A DNA stretch of 13,669 nt from Candidatus Rhabdochlamydia sp. (GTDB lineage Bacteria > Chlamydiota > Chlamydiia > Chlamydiales > Rhabdochlamydiaceae): assembly GCA_030043815.1 (NCBI GenBank), contig JASHWX010000211.1:1-13669 (forward strand), given 5' to 3'. This document shows, piece after piece, positions 6,887-13,669 of the stretch. Below the pieces are notes generated by a model, which saw nothing but the letters and a program-made list of their open reading frames with translations, was not told the DNA's origin and did no database searches. The position numbers and the translations under genes were made by a program. Numbering within the stretch: position 1 is the first letter of the stretch; each line of letters starts with the position of its first letter.

Positions 6887-8328
6887 ATTAATACCCTTTC
6901 AGGGATCGGTTCTTTAGCTTTTGTCAACTTGGAAACGAGGAAAATAGATCCCAAGCTTAAGGAAAATCCTGGGATCATAGGAATAATTTCAATGCGAGTC
7001 ACATAAGGATTTAATGTCGGCCATAGTGCAGAGACAAGCCCGCCGATTGCAATCCCAGCAATAGCTCCGTACCGGTTAACAGATTTTGAATAGAGGGCAG
7101 TTAGCATGAGGGGGCCGAAGGCGCTTCCCAGGCCTGACCACGCATATTCGACAATCGACATGATTGTCGCACTTTGCCCATAGGCCAGAAAGAAAGAGAC
7201 CGCTGAAAAGAGGATGACGCTGACGCGGGAAGCCTTCAAGACCTGTTTGGATGTCGCGTTCTTATTAAAGATCCGCTTATAAAAATCTTCAGACAGCACA
7301 GTGGCGCAGACAAGGATCTGTGCGTCCATGGTCGACATGTTCGCCGCAAAAATTCCACAAATGATGAATGCTGTGAGAAAAGGGAAAAAGAGCAATTTGG
7401 TCATCTCGACAAATACAAGCTCGGGTTTTGAGAGGCCTTCGGGAAAAAAGGCCATGCCAATAAAACCAACGGCCGCGGCGCTAGCGAGCGCGAGTACTTG
7501 CCAGGTCATTCCCAAATACTTCGATTTGCGCAAATCCCCGACATTTTTGATCGCCATGAACTTCGTTAAAATGTGGGGTTGTCCGAAATATCCGAGCCCC
7601 CAGCCCGCAGAAAGGGAAAAGATCGCAAATAGCGTCAAAAAAGAAAAGTCGGGAAAAAGAGCAGAAATCCCTTCTTTTGCCTGAATGGATGAAAGGACTT
7701 GAGAAAAACTGCCCAGGCTGAATAGAGCAATCACGGGAACAAGGATAATCATCCCGAGCAAAAAAATGCCTTGGGCGAAATCAGTCCAAGCAACCGACAC
7801 AAATCCGCCAGCAAACACATAACTGACCATGATCGCCAATGCCAGTGTTATCCCAGTGTAATAATTGATTTCAAAAAGGGATTCGAAAAGACGGCCCGTC
7901 GCCACAAGGCCTCCAGAAAAATAATACGTTAAGAAAAAGAGAATCATGATGGCGCTGACATTGCGGATAATGCCCGATTTGTCCGCGAAACGTCTTTCAA
8001 AGAAAGTGGAAATTGTACAGGTGTCATATTGTTCAGTCGCTTTTCTCAAACGCGGCGCAACAACATGCCAATTAAAAAACATTCCGACGATAAGGCCGAT
8101 CCCGACCCACAACTTATAAGGGCCTGAGACGAAGATGGCCATGGGGAACGCCATGAAGAGCCAAGAACTCATGTCGTCTGCATGCGCAGAGATGGCCGTG
8201 ACCCAAAAATTGAGCTTGCGGCTTCCTAGATTAAAATCTTTATCCGTTTGATTTTTCTTCCGGGTGCAAAACCCGATTGTTACGAGAAGAGCAAAATACA
8301 AACTCATCGCGAGCACTTGATCAAACAT
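6883..8328 (-). CDS. putP: Sodium/proline symporter
   Basis: This is a 481-aa polytopic membrane protein of the solute:sodium symporter family, expected to drive proline uptake across the inner membrane with Na+. It resembles E. coli PutP almost throughout: LGSRKLNFWVTAISAHADDM (35-53) with the Asp (Asp52) equivalent to the Na+-coupling Asp55 of E. coli PutP, WTDFAQG in the middle, GYFGQPHILTKFMAI before the second half, and MSTMDAQILVCATVLSEDFY further on. About 12-13 hydrophobic segments are visible and the length is close to the family norm. The start at 8328 follows GAGGT at 8334-8338 with a five-base spacer. It is the first gene of the putP-putA-paralogue B operon, and its stop overlaps putA by four bases. 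The proline assignment is strengthened by the downstream putA; transport of a related solute is the alternative. Confidence 0.94.
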   Translation of the reverse strand: MFDQVLAMSLYFALLVTIGFCTRKKNQTDKDFNLGSRKLNFWVTAISAHADDMSSWLFMAFPMAIFVSGPYKLWVGIGLIVGMFFNWHVVAPRLRKATEQYDTCTISTFFERRFADKSGIIRNVSAIMILFFLTYYFSGGLVATGRLFESLFEINYYTGITLALAIMVSYVFAGGFVSVAWTDFAQGIFLLGMIILVPVIALFSLGSFSQVLSSIQAKEGISALFPDFSFLTLFAIFSLSAGWGLGYFGQPHILTKFMAIKNVGDLRKSKYLGMTWQVLALASAAAVGFIGMAFFPEGLSKPELVFVEMTKLLFFPFLTAFIICGIFAANMSTMDAQILVCATVLSEDFYKRIFNKNATSKQVLKASRVSVILFSAVSFFLAYGQSATIMSIVEYAWSGLGSAFGPLMLTALYSKSVNRYGAIAGIAIGGLVSALWPTLNPYVTRIEIIPMIPGFSLSLGSIFLVSKLTKAKEPIPERVLI

Positions 8329-8333
8329 TTTTT

Positions 8334-8338
8334 ACCTC
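8334..8338 (-). promoter_or_regulatory. Ribosome binding site of putP
   Basis: GAGGT on the minus strand lies five A residues before the ATG at 8328. It supports this start for putP. No convincing -35/-10 pair could be picked out between it and the proS terminator. Confidence 0.7.
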
Positions 8339-8369
8339 AAATAAATTGAGAACTTAAAAAATCTTATGC

Positions 8370-8385
8370 CTCTTACAAATAAGAG
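8370..8385. other. Small hairpin in the putP leader
   Basis: CTCTTA (8370-8375) and TAAGAG (8380-8385) form a perfect 6-bp stem with a CAAA loop, between the proS terminator and the putP ribosome binding site. It could be part of the putP 5' untranslated region or an operator half-site pair. A stem this short may also be chance. Confidence 0.3.
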
Positions 8386-8390
8386 TCGAG

Positions 8391-8421
8391 AACAAAAGTG
8401 GTGATCTCATGATCACCACTT
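8391..8421 (-). terminator. Intrinsic terminator of proS
   Basis: AAGTGGTGATC (8396-8406) and GATCACCACTT (8411-8421) form a perfect 11-bp stem with a 4-nt loop, 12 bases past the proS stop codon. Read on the minus strand, the stem runs straight into TTTTGTT, the U-tract of a Rho-independent terminator. It should separate proS from the putP operon, which therefore needs its own promoter in the roughly 60 bases that follow. Confidence 0.82.
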
Positions 8422-8433
8422 AAATTTGTGTTA

Positions 8434-9972
8434 TTAATAAGATCGGCCGAAGATGGCATCGATCGTGGCAGGCTCTCCAGTCAGAACGCACTTGCCCTCT
8501 GTTTTAGTTTGATCCCGTGGAAGGCATCGGATGGTCACTCCCAAGTCTTTGAGCATCTCTTCCGTGTCCTCTCTGCCGCACCACTTAGCTCGGACAAATC
8601 CGATATTCTCAGGGTAGCGGAAAAAGTCTTTGATCTCTTCCAGCGTTTTAATGTCTGTGCGGATGTGGCTCTCCATAAATTCCATAGCCTTGTTGTAATA
8701 ACCCGTTTGGATAGCTCCCAACAGCTGGATGACTGTAGGAACGAGCTCATCGACTTTGACGATCATTTTATCTGACATCTCTCGATCGCGGCGCGACAGC
8801 ATTACCGTTTGCGATTGTGCTTCGCGAGGCCCAACTTCTAAACGGATAGGAGTGCCTTTTCTCCACAAATCCCATCCTTTTTCTCCTGCATTGAGGTTGC
8901 GCTCGTCGACATGAACGCGTACATTTCGGTCTGCATACTTTTGACCTTTGAAACTCGCAGCGATTTTTTCAATATACTGATTTCTTTCGACAGAGGCTGT
9001 TCCCGCAGGAAGAATCACCACTTGATCAGGGGCCAATCGAGGAGGTAAGCGGAGCCCTTGGTCATCCGAATGCATCATGATCAAAGCGCCGATCAATCGC
9101 GTACTGACACCCCAAGAAGTCGTATGCGCAAGTTTTTTGAAGCCATCCTTATCCGTGAATTGAATATCGGAGGCTTTTGCAAAATGCGTGCCCAAGTAGT
9201 GGGAAGTTCCTGCTTGGATCGCTTTGCCATCTTGCACCATCGCTTCGAGACAATACGTCCGATCTGCTCCCGCAAAACGCTCGCCAGGAGACTTTTCGCC
9301 GAGGATTGTCGGCATGGCGCACACTTCTCCCATATATCGATGGTAAACGAGAGCCATCTTCAAGGCATTTTCCTCAGCTTCATCTTGATTGGGAAATACG
9401 CAATGGCCTTCCTGCCACAAGAATTCCGCCGTGCGAACAAATGGCGTCGTGCGGTGTTCCATGCGAACGATGTTAGCCCATTGGTTGATCAGCAAAGGAA
9501 GATCTCGATAGGATTGGACCCACTTGTTCATTGAATCGCCGATGATCGTTTCAGATGTTGGCCTTACAACTAGCGGCTCGGCCATTTTAGCTTCAGGATC
9601 AGGGATCATTTTTCCATTTTCATCGACTTTCATTCTTCCATGCGTCACGACTGCACATTCCTTGGCGAACCCTTTGACGTGAGTGGCTTCCTTTTCAAAG
9701 AATTTCACAGGAATGAAAATAGGGAAGTAGTAATTCTGACAGCATTTTCCTTCTTGAAAACGCTTATCTAATTCTTTTTTGGCCCTCTCCCAAATGCCAT
9801 TGCCAAGCGGTTTCATCACCATGCATCCGCTGACTGCAGAGTTTTCAGCAAGATCTGCTTCTTTAAGTACGCAGCGATACCAATCGAGAAAGTTATCCTT
9901 CCGAGCAACGGACAGACTCAGTTGTTGCTCTGCGCCGCGAAATTTTGGTTCCGAGGTTACTTGTGTTGCCAT
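8434..9972 (-). CDS. proS: Prolyl-tRNA synthetase, archaeal/eukaryotic type
   Basis: This class II aminoacyl-tRNA synthetase charges tRNA-Pro in the cytoplasm. The 512-aa form lacks the large editing insertion between motifs 2 and 3 found in the common bacterial ProRS, which marks it as the archaeal/eukaryotic type. Visible signatures are motif 1 around GCMVMKPLGNGIWERA (49-64), the proline-pocket loop VRPTSETIIG (136-145), motif 2 RMEHRTTPFVRTAEFLWQEGH (170-190), motif 3 GVSTRLIGALIMMHSD (288-303), the anticodon-binding domain, and a C-terminal domain ending in Tyr512, as in Thermus ProRS where that carboxylate reaches the active site. Two of four expected zinc cysteines are replaced (Cys465/Thr470, Cys495/Thr498, my alignment by eye). 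The start at 9972 is chosen because AAGGAG lies seven bases upstream and the protein then begins as the family does; the open frame reaches back to 10068 without a ribosome site. Confidence 0.96.
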   Translation of the reverse strand: MATQVTSEPKFRGAEQQLSLSVARKDNFLDWYRCVLKEADLAENSAVSGCMVMKPLGNGIWERAKKELDKRFQEGKCCQNYYFPIFIPVKFFEKEATHVKGFAKECAVVTHGRMKVDENGKMIPDPEAKMAEPLVVRPTSETIIGDSMNKWVQSYRDLPLLINQWANIVRMEHRTTPFVRTAEFLWQEGHCVFPNQDEAEENALKMALVYHRYMGEVCAMPTILGEKSPGERFAGADRTYCLEAMVQDGKAIQAGTSHYLGTHFAKASDIQFTDKDGFKKLAHTTSWGVSTRLIGALIMMHSDDQGLRLPPRLAPDQVVILPAGTASVERNQYIEKIAASFKGQKYADRNVRVHVDERNLNAGEKGWDLWRKGTPIRLEVGPREAQSQTVMLSRRDREMSDKMIVKVDELVPTVIQLLGAIQTGYYNKAMEFMESHIRTDIKTLEEIKDFFRYPENIGFVRAKWCGREDTEEMLKDLGVTIRCLPRDQTKTEGKCVLTGEPATIDAIFGRSY

Positions 9973-9979
9973 AAAATAT

Positions 9980-9985
9980 CTCCTT
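9980..9985 (-). promoter_or_regulatory. Ribosome binding site that decides the proS start
   Basis: A full AAGGAG on the minus strand sits seven bases before the ATG at 9972. The earlier in-frame ATG codons near 10068 have no comparable site, so the 32 extra upstream codons are most likely untranslated leader. Confidence 0.85.
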
Positions 9986-10180
9986 AATTGAAGAGTTTGT
10001 AGACGAAAATGAGAAAGAGAAAGTGGATTCGAATGCGAGCTGGATCTATTTACAGAACTCATGCCCATTCCTTAACTGCGATCGATGTAGGCCTCGCAAT
10101 TGGGGAGCAGGTTAAGAAAAGAACGGGATATTTTACAACAAAAATGTGAATTGCTGGAGAATGCACTTTCTGGCATCATA
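9986..10180. other. Divergent intergenic region between proS and the SpoU-type methyltransferase
   Basis: About 200 bases separate the two divergent genes and must hold both promoters. AT-rich boxes such as TATTTT near 10130 are present, but I could not find a -35/-10 pair with good spacing on either strand. There is no T-box-like leader, terminator hairpin or RNA gene that I can see. Confidence 0.5.
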
Positions 10181-10186
10181 GAGGGG
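10181..10186 (+). promoter_or_regulatory. Ribosome binding site of the SpoU-type methyltransferase
   Basis: GAGGGG is followed by TC and two adjacent ATG codons (10189 and 10192). The spacing is only two bases to the first ATG but five to the second, so the second is preferred. Confidence 0.65.
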
Positions 10187-10191
10187 TCATG

Positions 10192-10929
10192 ATGAAGGCC
10201 CTGACAAGCGTACAACATCCCCTTGTAAAGCATTTTGTTAAACTGCGCGAGGACCGCGAGTATCGCTACAAATCCAAGCGATTGATCATCAGCGGTTTAA
10301 AACTCATCCAAGAACTTTCCTCGGATTACACTTTCCGCACCCTCATTGTGAAAAATCATTTTACACCCCCCTTTCCGCTTAAAACCGAGCAGTGCATTTT
10401 AGTCTCTGAATCGATCTTAAAAAAAGCGACGGGACTAGAAAATCCCGAACCGATCGCTGTAGAAATCGATATGCCCGAACCTCAAGATGTCTCCTCAGCC
10501 CGATCCCTCCTCATCCTCGATGGCATCTCGGACCCCGGCAATCTCGGCACGCTTCTGCGAACTGCGCTTGGACTGGGATGGAACGCTGCTTTCATCACAA
10601 CAGGAAGCACCGATCCCTACAACGAAAAAGCCATTCGCGCTGCAAAAGGCGCCACATTCCGACTGCCGTGGAAGAGAGGCTCTGTAGAGGAACTCATGGA
10701 TCTCTTAAGGCCCTATACTTTGCTTGCCGCCGACGTAAGAGGAGAAGATGTCCACAAAATGTCCATACGGGGCCCCATCGCGCTCGCGCTTGGCAATGAA
10801 GCGCATGGCTTATGCGATGAACTGAAGAAAAAAGCAGCGATGATCGCCATTCCTATGATCGGCCCGATGGAATCGCTCAATGTCGCGGCAGCTGGGGCCG
10901 TCTTGATGCATCAACTCCGAGGAATTTAG
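10192..10929 (+). CDS. SpoU/TrmH-family RNA 2'-O-methyltransferase
   Basis: This 245-aa protein is a SPOUT (trefoil-knot) methyltransferase that transfers a methyl group from S-adenosylmethionine to a ribose 2'-OH in rRNA or tRNA. An N-terminal substrate-binding domain (about 1-95, beginning with a TSVQHPLVKHFVKL block) is followed by the three SpoU motifs: DGISDPGNLGTLLRTA (about 110-125) with the conserved Asn and Arg, ALGNEAHGL (199-207) and IPMIGPMESLNVAAAGAVL (220-238). The layout is that of the RlmB/YsgA/TsnR group; which nucleotide is modified cannot be read from the sequence, so no symbol is given. The start at 10192 is preferred to 10189 on ribosome-site spacing. It is the first gene of a three-gene cluster with rsgA (1-nt gap) and eno, a context compatible with rRNA modification coupled to ribosome assembly. 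Confidence 0.92.
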   Translation: MKALTSVQHPLVKHFVKLREDREYRYKSKRLIISGLKLIQELSSDYTFRTLIVKNHFTPPFPLKTEQCILVSESILKKATGLENPEPIAVEIDMPEPQDVSSARSLLILDGISDPGNLGTLLRTALGLGWNAAFITTGSTDPYNEKAIRAAKGATFRLPWKRGSVEELMDLLRPYTLLAADVRGEDVHKMSIRGPIALALGNEAHGLCDELKKKAAMIAIPMIGPMESLNVAAAGAVLMHQLRGI

Positions 10930-10930
10930 G

Positions 10931-12010
10931 ATGAACGAGTTTTGGAGATACGAAGAAGAGTATCATTCTCAAGATGATCGGAAAGAATTCCGCAAGGAGC
11001 GAAAATTCGCTTCAAATAAAGACCGATCGAAATTCAAAAAAACCGACCAAGACCAGCTCAAAAAGCAAGTTAAAGATGAAGAAAACAGCGATCTCAAAAG
11101 AGGGCGCGTTCTCGCTATCATGCCGGAAGGAATCCTTGTCGCAAACGATGATCGAGAATATCTCTGCACGCTTAAAGGGTCCCTTAAACAAGACAAAAAT
11201 CGCATTAAAAACCTCGTCGCGGTAGGCGATTTTGTGCGATTTGAAGAAAAAGGGGTCATTGCTCAAATCGAAGAGCGGTATTCCTTCTTGTCGCGAGCAG
11301 ATAACCTTTCGCGCAACAAAGAGCAGCTCATTGCGGTCAACATTGATCAGGTCCTCATCACCGCATCTGTCGTTTTGCCCTCATTGAAATTCTCTTTGAT
11401 CGATAGGTACATCATCGCTGCTCAAAAGGGCAACATGATCCCGATCCTTGTGATCAACAAGATCGATTTGCTCCCTTCTTCCCCTGAAGAACAAACCCTC
11501 TTTGATGAATTTGTCAATGTCTATCGCTCTCTGCATTTTACCGTGCTGACAATCAGCGCAACAACTGGAGAAGGAATTGACGCGCTTAAAAAAGTGATGC
11601 AAGGAAAAACCTCGGTGTTCTCAGGACAATCCGGCGTCGGAAAAACATCATTGATCAACAGCGTCACCGGAACACAATTAGCCACAGGCGAGATGGTCAT
11701 GCGCACCAAAAAGGGATCCCACACCACCACCACAACCCAATTGGTCCCTTTGAAAGGGGGAGGATTTTGCGTCGACACCCCAGGGATCAAGAGCTTTGGG
11801 CTTTGGGACTTTCAAACCGATGAAGTGGCCGCTTACTTTCCCGAAATTTTTGCCGTTAGCGGACAATGCAAATATCTCGATTGCGCCCATCTGAACGAAC
11901 CTGATTGCGCCGTGAAAAAAGCTGTCGAGGAAGAAAAAATTTCATCCTTGCGATTTGCATCCTACTGTGCTTTAATGTCGTCTTTATCTGAAGAGCATTG
12001 CCAACGATGA
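10931..12010 (+). CDS. rsgA: Ribosome small-subunit biogenesis GTPase RsgA (YjeQ/EngC)
   Basis: RsgA is a circularly permuted GTPase that checks late 30S maturation. The 359-aa product shows the diagnostic motif order G4-G5-G1-G2-G3: NKID (176-179), SAT (209-211), GQSGVGKTS (232-240), the Thr run at 265-269, and DTPG (282-285). An OB-fold region precedes it (about 56-115). The C-terminal zinc knuckle is complete: Cys313, Cys318, His320, Cys326 in CKYLDCAHLNEPDC. The first 55 residues form a highly charged Lys/Arg/Glu/Asp-rich extension, making it somewhat longer than many family members; this could contact rRNA. The ATG at 10931 lies one base after the preceding stop, with GAGGA seven bases upstream (10919-10923). 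Its TGA overlaps the eno ATG (12007-12010). Confidence 0.96.
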   Translation: MNEFWRYEEEYHSQDDRKEFRKERKFASNKDRSKFKKTDQDQLKKQVKDEENSDLKRGRVLAIMPEGILVANDDREYLCTLKGSLKQDKNRIKNLVAVGDFVRFEEKGVIAQIEERYSFLSRADNLSRNKEQLIAVNIDQVLITASVVLPSLKFSLIDRYIIAAQKGNMIPILVINKIDLLPSSPEEQTLFDEFVNVYRSLHFTVLTISATTGEGIDALKKVMQGKTSVFSGQSGVGKTSLINSVTGTQLATGEMVMRTKKGSHTTTTTQLVPLKGGGFCVDTPGIKSFGLWDFQTDEVAAYFPEIFAVSGQCKYLDCAHLNEPDCAVKKAVEEEKISSLRFASYCALMSSLSEEHCQR

Positions 12011-13311
12011 CAAAAATTCAATCCTTGCACGCCATTGAAATTCTCGATTCACGCGGAAATCCGACGCTAGAAGTGATTGCGCGCACCTCTGACGGACATG
12101 CCGGAAAAGCTGCTGTACCCTCCGGCGCTTCCACCGGCGAACATGAAGCGGTCGAATTGCGCGATGGCGATCCCAAACGGTATTTGGGCAAAGGCGTGCT
12201 GAAAGCTGTCGCCAATGTCAACGGGCCGCTTGCCAAGCTGCTCATCGGAAAAGACCTCTTCGACCAAGCAGCCATCGACCATCTCATGATCCAAACGGAT
12301 GGGACGCCGAACAAAGCCCATTTTGGCGCCAACGCCATTCTCGGCGCTTCCCTTGCCGTTGCCAGGGCCGCCTCCTCCTCCAAAAATCTTCCTCTCTATC
12401 GCTACTTAGGCGGACAAGAAGCATCCCAGCTCCCTATCCCCATGATGAACATACTCAATGGAGGCGCTCACGCTGACAACCTCCTCGATTTTCAGGAATT
12501 CATGATCCGCCCTGTCGGCGCTCCGAATTTCCGCGAAGCCCTCCGCTGGGGATGCGAAATATTCCACACCTTAAAAAAGCTTCTCAAAGCCCAACATTTT
12601 ACCACGTCCGTTGGCGATGAAGGAGGCTTTGCACCCCGATTGCCCTCCAACGAAGCCGCGCTCGACTTCATTTGCCAAGCCATTGAAAAGGCCGGCTTCA
12701 AAACCGATGGCGATATCACCATCGCCCTCGACTGCGCCGCATCTGAGTTTTACGATCCTGATAAACGCACATATATTGAAAAAAAGAAAAAGGAAGCGAA
12801 CGAACGTTTCTTATCGCGCAGCGCCTCAGACCAGATCGACTATCTCGAAAAACTCTCCTCTAAATATCCGATCGACTCCATTGAAGATGGACTCGATCAA
12901 AACGATTGGAAAGGATGGGAAGCGCTCACACAACGCCTTGGATCTCTCCAACTCGTCGGCGATGATATCTTTGTCACTAATCCTCAATTCTTACAGCGCG
13001 GCATCGATGAAAAGGTCGCCAACGCCATTTTGATCAAAGTCAATCAGATCGGCACTCTGACAGAAACGCTCGACACCATCGCGCTGGCCAAAAAACACGG
13101 CTACGCGACAATCATTTCCCACCGCTCCGGCGAAACCGAAGATACAACCATTTCCGACCTCTGCGTGGCCACTTCCGCCGGACAAATCAAAACAGGCTCC
13201 CTCTCCCGCAGCGATCGCGTCGCCAAGTACAATCGCCTTCTCGAAATCGAAGACGAGCTCGGCCGCAATGCCCACTTCGCTCGCATCGATAGAAAAGTTA
13301 TTAATGTTTAA
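12007..13311 (+). CDS. eno: Enolase (phosphopyruvate hydratase)
   Basis: Enolase interconverts 2-phosphoglycerate and phosphoenolpyruvate in glycolysis/gluconeogenesis, with two Mg2+ ions. The 434-aa protein has every expected active-site element: the SGASTGEHEAVELRDGD loop (39-55), FQEFM (162-166), the acid/base Glu205 in GDEGGFAP, metal ligands Asp242, Glu293 (SIEDG) and Asp319 (VGDD), catalytic Lys344 in LIKVNQIG, SHRSGETED (371-379) and Lys395 in IKTGS. The start at 12007 (ATG, overlapping the rsgA stop as ATGA) gives the standard N-terminus MTKIQSLHAIEILDSRGNP; a TTG three codons earlier is not needed. The weak upstream GAAGAG suggests translation is coupled to rsgA. An own promoter inside rsgA would be expected for such an abundant enzyme but is not evident. 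The gene is followed by a gene-free, repeat-rich stretch. Confidence 0.98.
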   Translation: MTKIQSLHAIEILDSRGNPTLEVIARTSDGHAGKAAVPSGASTGEHEAVELRDGDPKRYLGKGVLKAVANVNGPLAKLLIGKDLFDQAAIDHLMIQTDGTPNKAHFGANAILGASLAVARAASSSKNLPLYRYLGGQEASQLPIPMMNILNGGAHADNLLDFQEFMIRPVGAPNFREALRWGCEIFHTLKKLLKAQHFTTSVGDEGGFAPRLPSNEAALDFICQAIEKAGFKTDGDITIALDCAASEFYDPDKRTYIEKKKKEANERFLSRSASDQIDYLEKLSSKYPIDSIEDGLDQNDWKGWEALTQRLGSLQLVGDDIFVTNPQFLQRGIDEKVANAILIKVNQIGTLTETLDTIALAKKHGYATIISHRSGETEDTTISDLCVATSAGQIKTGSLSRSDRVAKYNRLLEIEDELGRNAHFARIDRKVINV

Positions 13312-13340
13312 GTTGGGTCGACCTTGTACTCAATCAATCT

Positions 13341-13527
13341 GAAATTTATACTGCTCCCGCTCAAAAAGTGTGAATCTGCCAGCGTCGGACAGCCAGTGAA
13401 TTTGAACCCGCCTGCATCGCTCAACTTATTCAAGTTGAGCTGCTTCGGCGCCGGCTTCGCCTGGTTCAAATTCACGGCGCCTCCTTGGCATTTTTCACAC
13501 TTTTTGAACGGTCGCAGTATAGTTTTT
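13341..13527. repeat. Large coaxial imperfect palindrome downstream of eno
   Basis: This is a nested inverted repeat. The outermost arms pair 13347-13374 with 13494-13521 in one unbroken register, with 25 of 28 positions complementary, including a perfect 14-bp block TCAAAAAGTGTGAA (13361-13374)/TTCACACTTTTTGA (13494-13507). Further in, TGCCA (13377-13381) meets TGGCA (13486-13490), GTGAATTTGAACC (13396-13408) meets GGTTCAAATTCAC (13463-13475), and the apex is GCTCAACTT (13419-13427)/AAGTTGAGC (13432-13440) with an ATTC loop. A GC-rich CGGCGCCG palindrome (13446-13453) sits beside the apex. Weak pairing continues outwards (GAAA/TTTT). I see no target-site duplication or transposase. It could be a dispersed palindromic repeat or MITE-like element, or a structured RNA at the eno 3' end. 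Confidence 0.8.
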
Positions 13528-13545
13528 TGCGTGCGTCAAACCGGG

Positions 13546-13669
13546 GGCTTTCCCACAGCTCAAAAAACCAAATTTTCAGTTGAAAGCGGCTCTGTTGCGT
13601 AAATGTTTGAATTTTACCACAGAGCTGGGAAAACCACAGAGAGTAATTTGAAAATTCCCCTCTGTGGTT
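13546..13669. repeat. Short direct and inverted repeats at the right window edge
   Basis: ACCACAGAG occurs at 13616-13624 and again at 13633-13641, and its complement CTCTGTGGT closes the window at 13660-13668. AACCACAGAG (13632-13641) and CTCTGTGGTT (13660-13669) form a 10-bp stem with an inner AATTT/AAATT stem. A looser inverted repeat joins GGCTTTCCCACAGCTC (13546-13561) to GAGCTGGGAAAACC (13622-13635), with a 2-nt bulge and one mismatch. No coding frame, promoter or RNA gene is convincing here. The structure is cut by the window edge, so its full extent is unknown. Confidence 0.6.

Noticed and set aside
9973..10068. 32-residue N-terminal extension of ProRS
   Set aside because: The extension is Ser/Leu-rich, unlike the family, and a full AAGGAG sits just before the internal ATG at 9972.
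10152..10179. Possible promoter TTGCTG-17-CATCAT before the methyltransferase gene
   Set aside because: The -10 and -35 boxes are poor, and a start site there would fall inside the ribosome binding site at 10181-10186.
9986..10180. T-box or other amino-acid-responsive leader for proS
   Set aside because: There is no T-box consensus, specifier stem or terminator/antiterminator pair in the roughly 100-200 bases upstream.
13396..13475. T-arm-like GGTTCAAATTC suggesting a tRNA
   Set aside because: The motif is one arm of the palindrome and its mirror copy is at 13396-13408. No acceptor, D or anticodon arms can be placed around it.
13324..13602. Open reading frame of 92 codons after eno
   Set aside because: It runs through the large palindrome, has no ribosome binding site, and its composition is set by the inverted repeats. 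There is no recognisable domain.

Overview
The window is a compact stretch of bacterial chromosome with housekeeping genes, a proline-catabolism operon and an unusual pair of paralogous membrane-anchored proteins. There is no rRNA, tRNA, CRISPR array, transposase or phage gene. Gaps are short, Shine-Dalgarno sequences are clear where genes are not overlapping, and four gene junctions are 4-nt ATGA stop/start overlaps. The general look of the proteins suggests an environmental member of the Chlamydiae (Waddlia/Parachlamydia-like). This is an impression only, because no marker gene fixes the lineage.

Left part (1-2406): the N-terminal end of mutL leaves the window on the minus strand. Divergent from it is a CCA-adding enzyme/poly(A) polymerase family gene, coupled by an ATGA overlap to a 298-aa membrane-anchored protein of unknown function (here paralogue A).

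Middle (2403-9972, minus strand): transcription runs leftwards through proS (archaeal/eukaryotic-type prolyl-tRNA synthetase, followed by a good intrinsic terminator), then putP (Na+/proline symporter), putA (bifunctional proline dehydrogenase/P5C dehydrogenase) and a 304-aa protein (paralogue B). The last three are chained by ATGA overlaps. Paralogue B is homologous to paralogue A. The two genes meet tail to tail, and their TAG stop codons overlap in one CTAG palindrome inside a stem-loop. PutP would import proline and PutA would oxidise it to glutamate, feeding central metabolism, while ProRS uses the same amino acid for translation.

Right part (10192-13311, plus strand): a SpoU-family rRNA/tRNA 2'-O-methyltransferase, the ribosome-assembly GTPase rsgA and enolase (eno) form a tight cluster with a 1-nt gap and then a 4-nt overlap.

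Right end (13312-13669): 358 bases without a credible gene. They hold a large coaxial imperfect palindrome of about 185 bp, followed by short direct and inverted repeats (ACCACAGAG/CTCTGTGGT) that run off the window edge. This looks like a repetitive or structured element. The paralogue pair and this palindrome are the most unusual items here.
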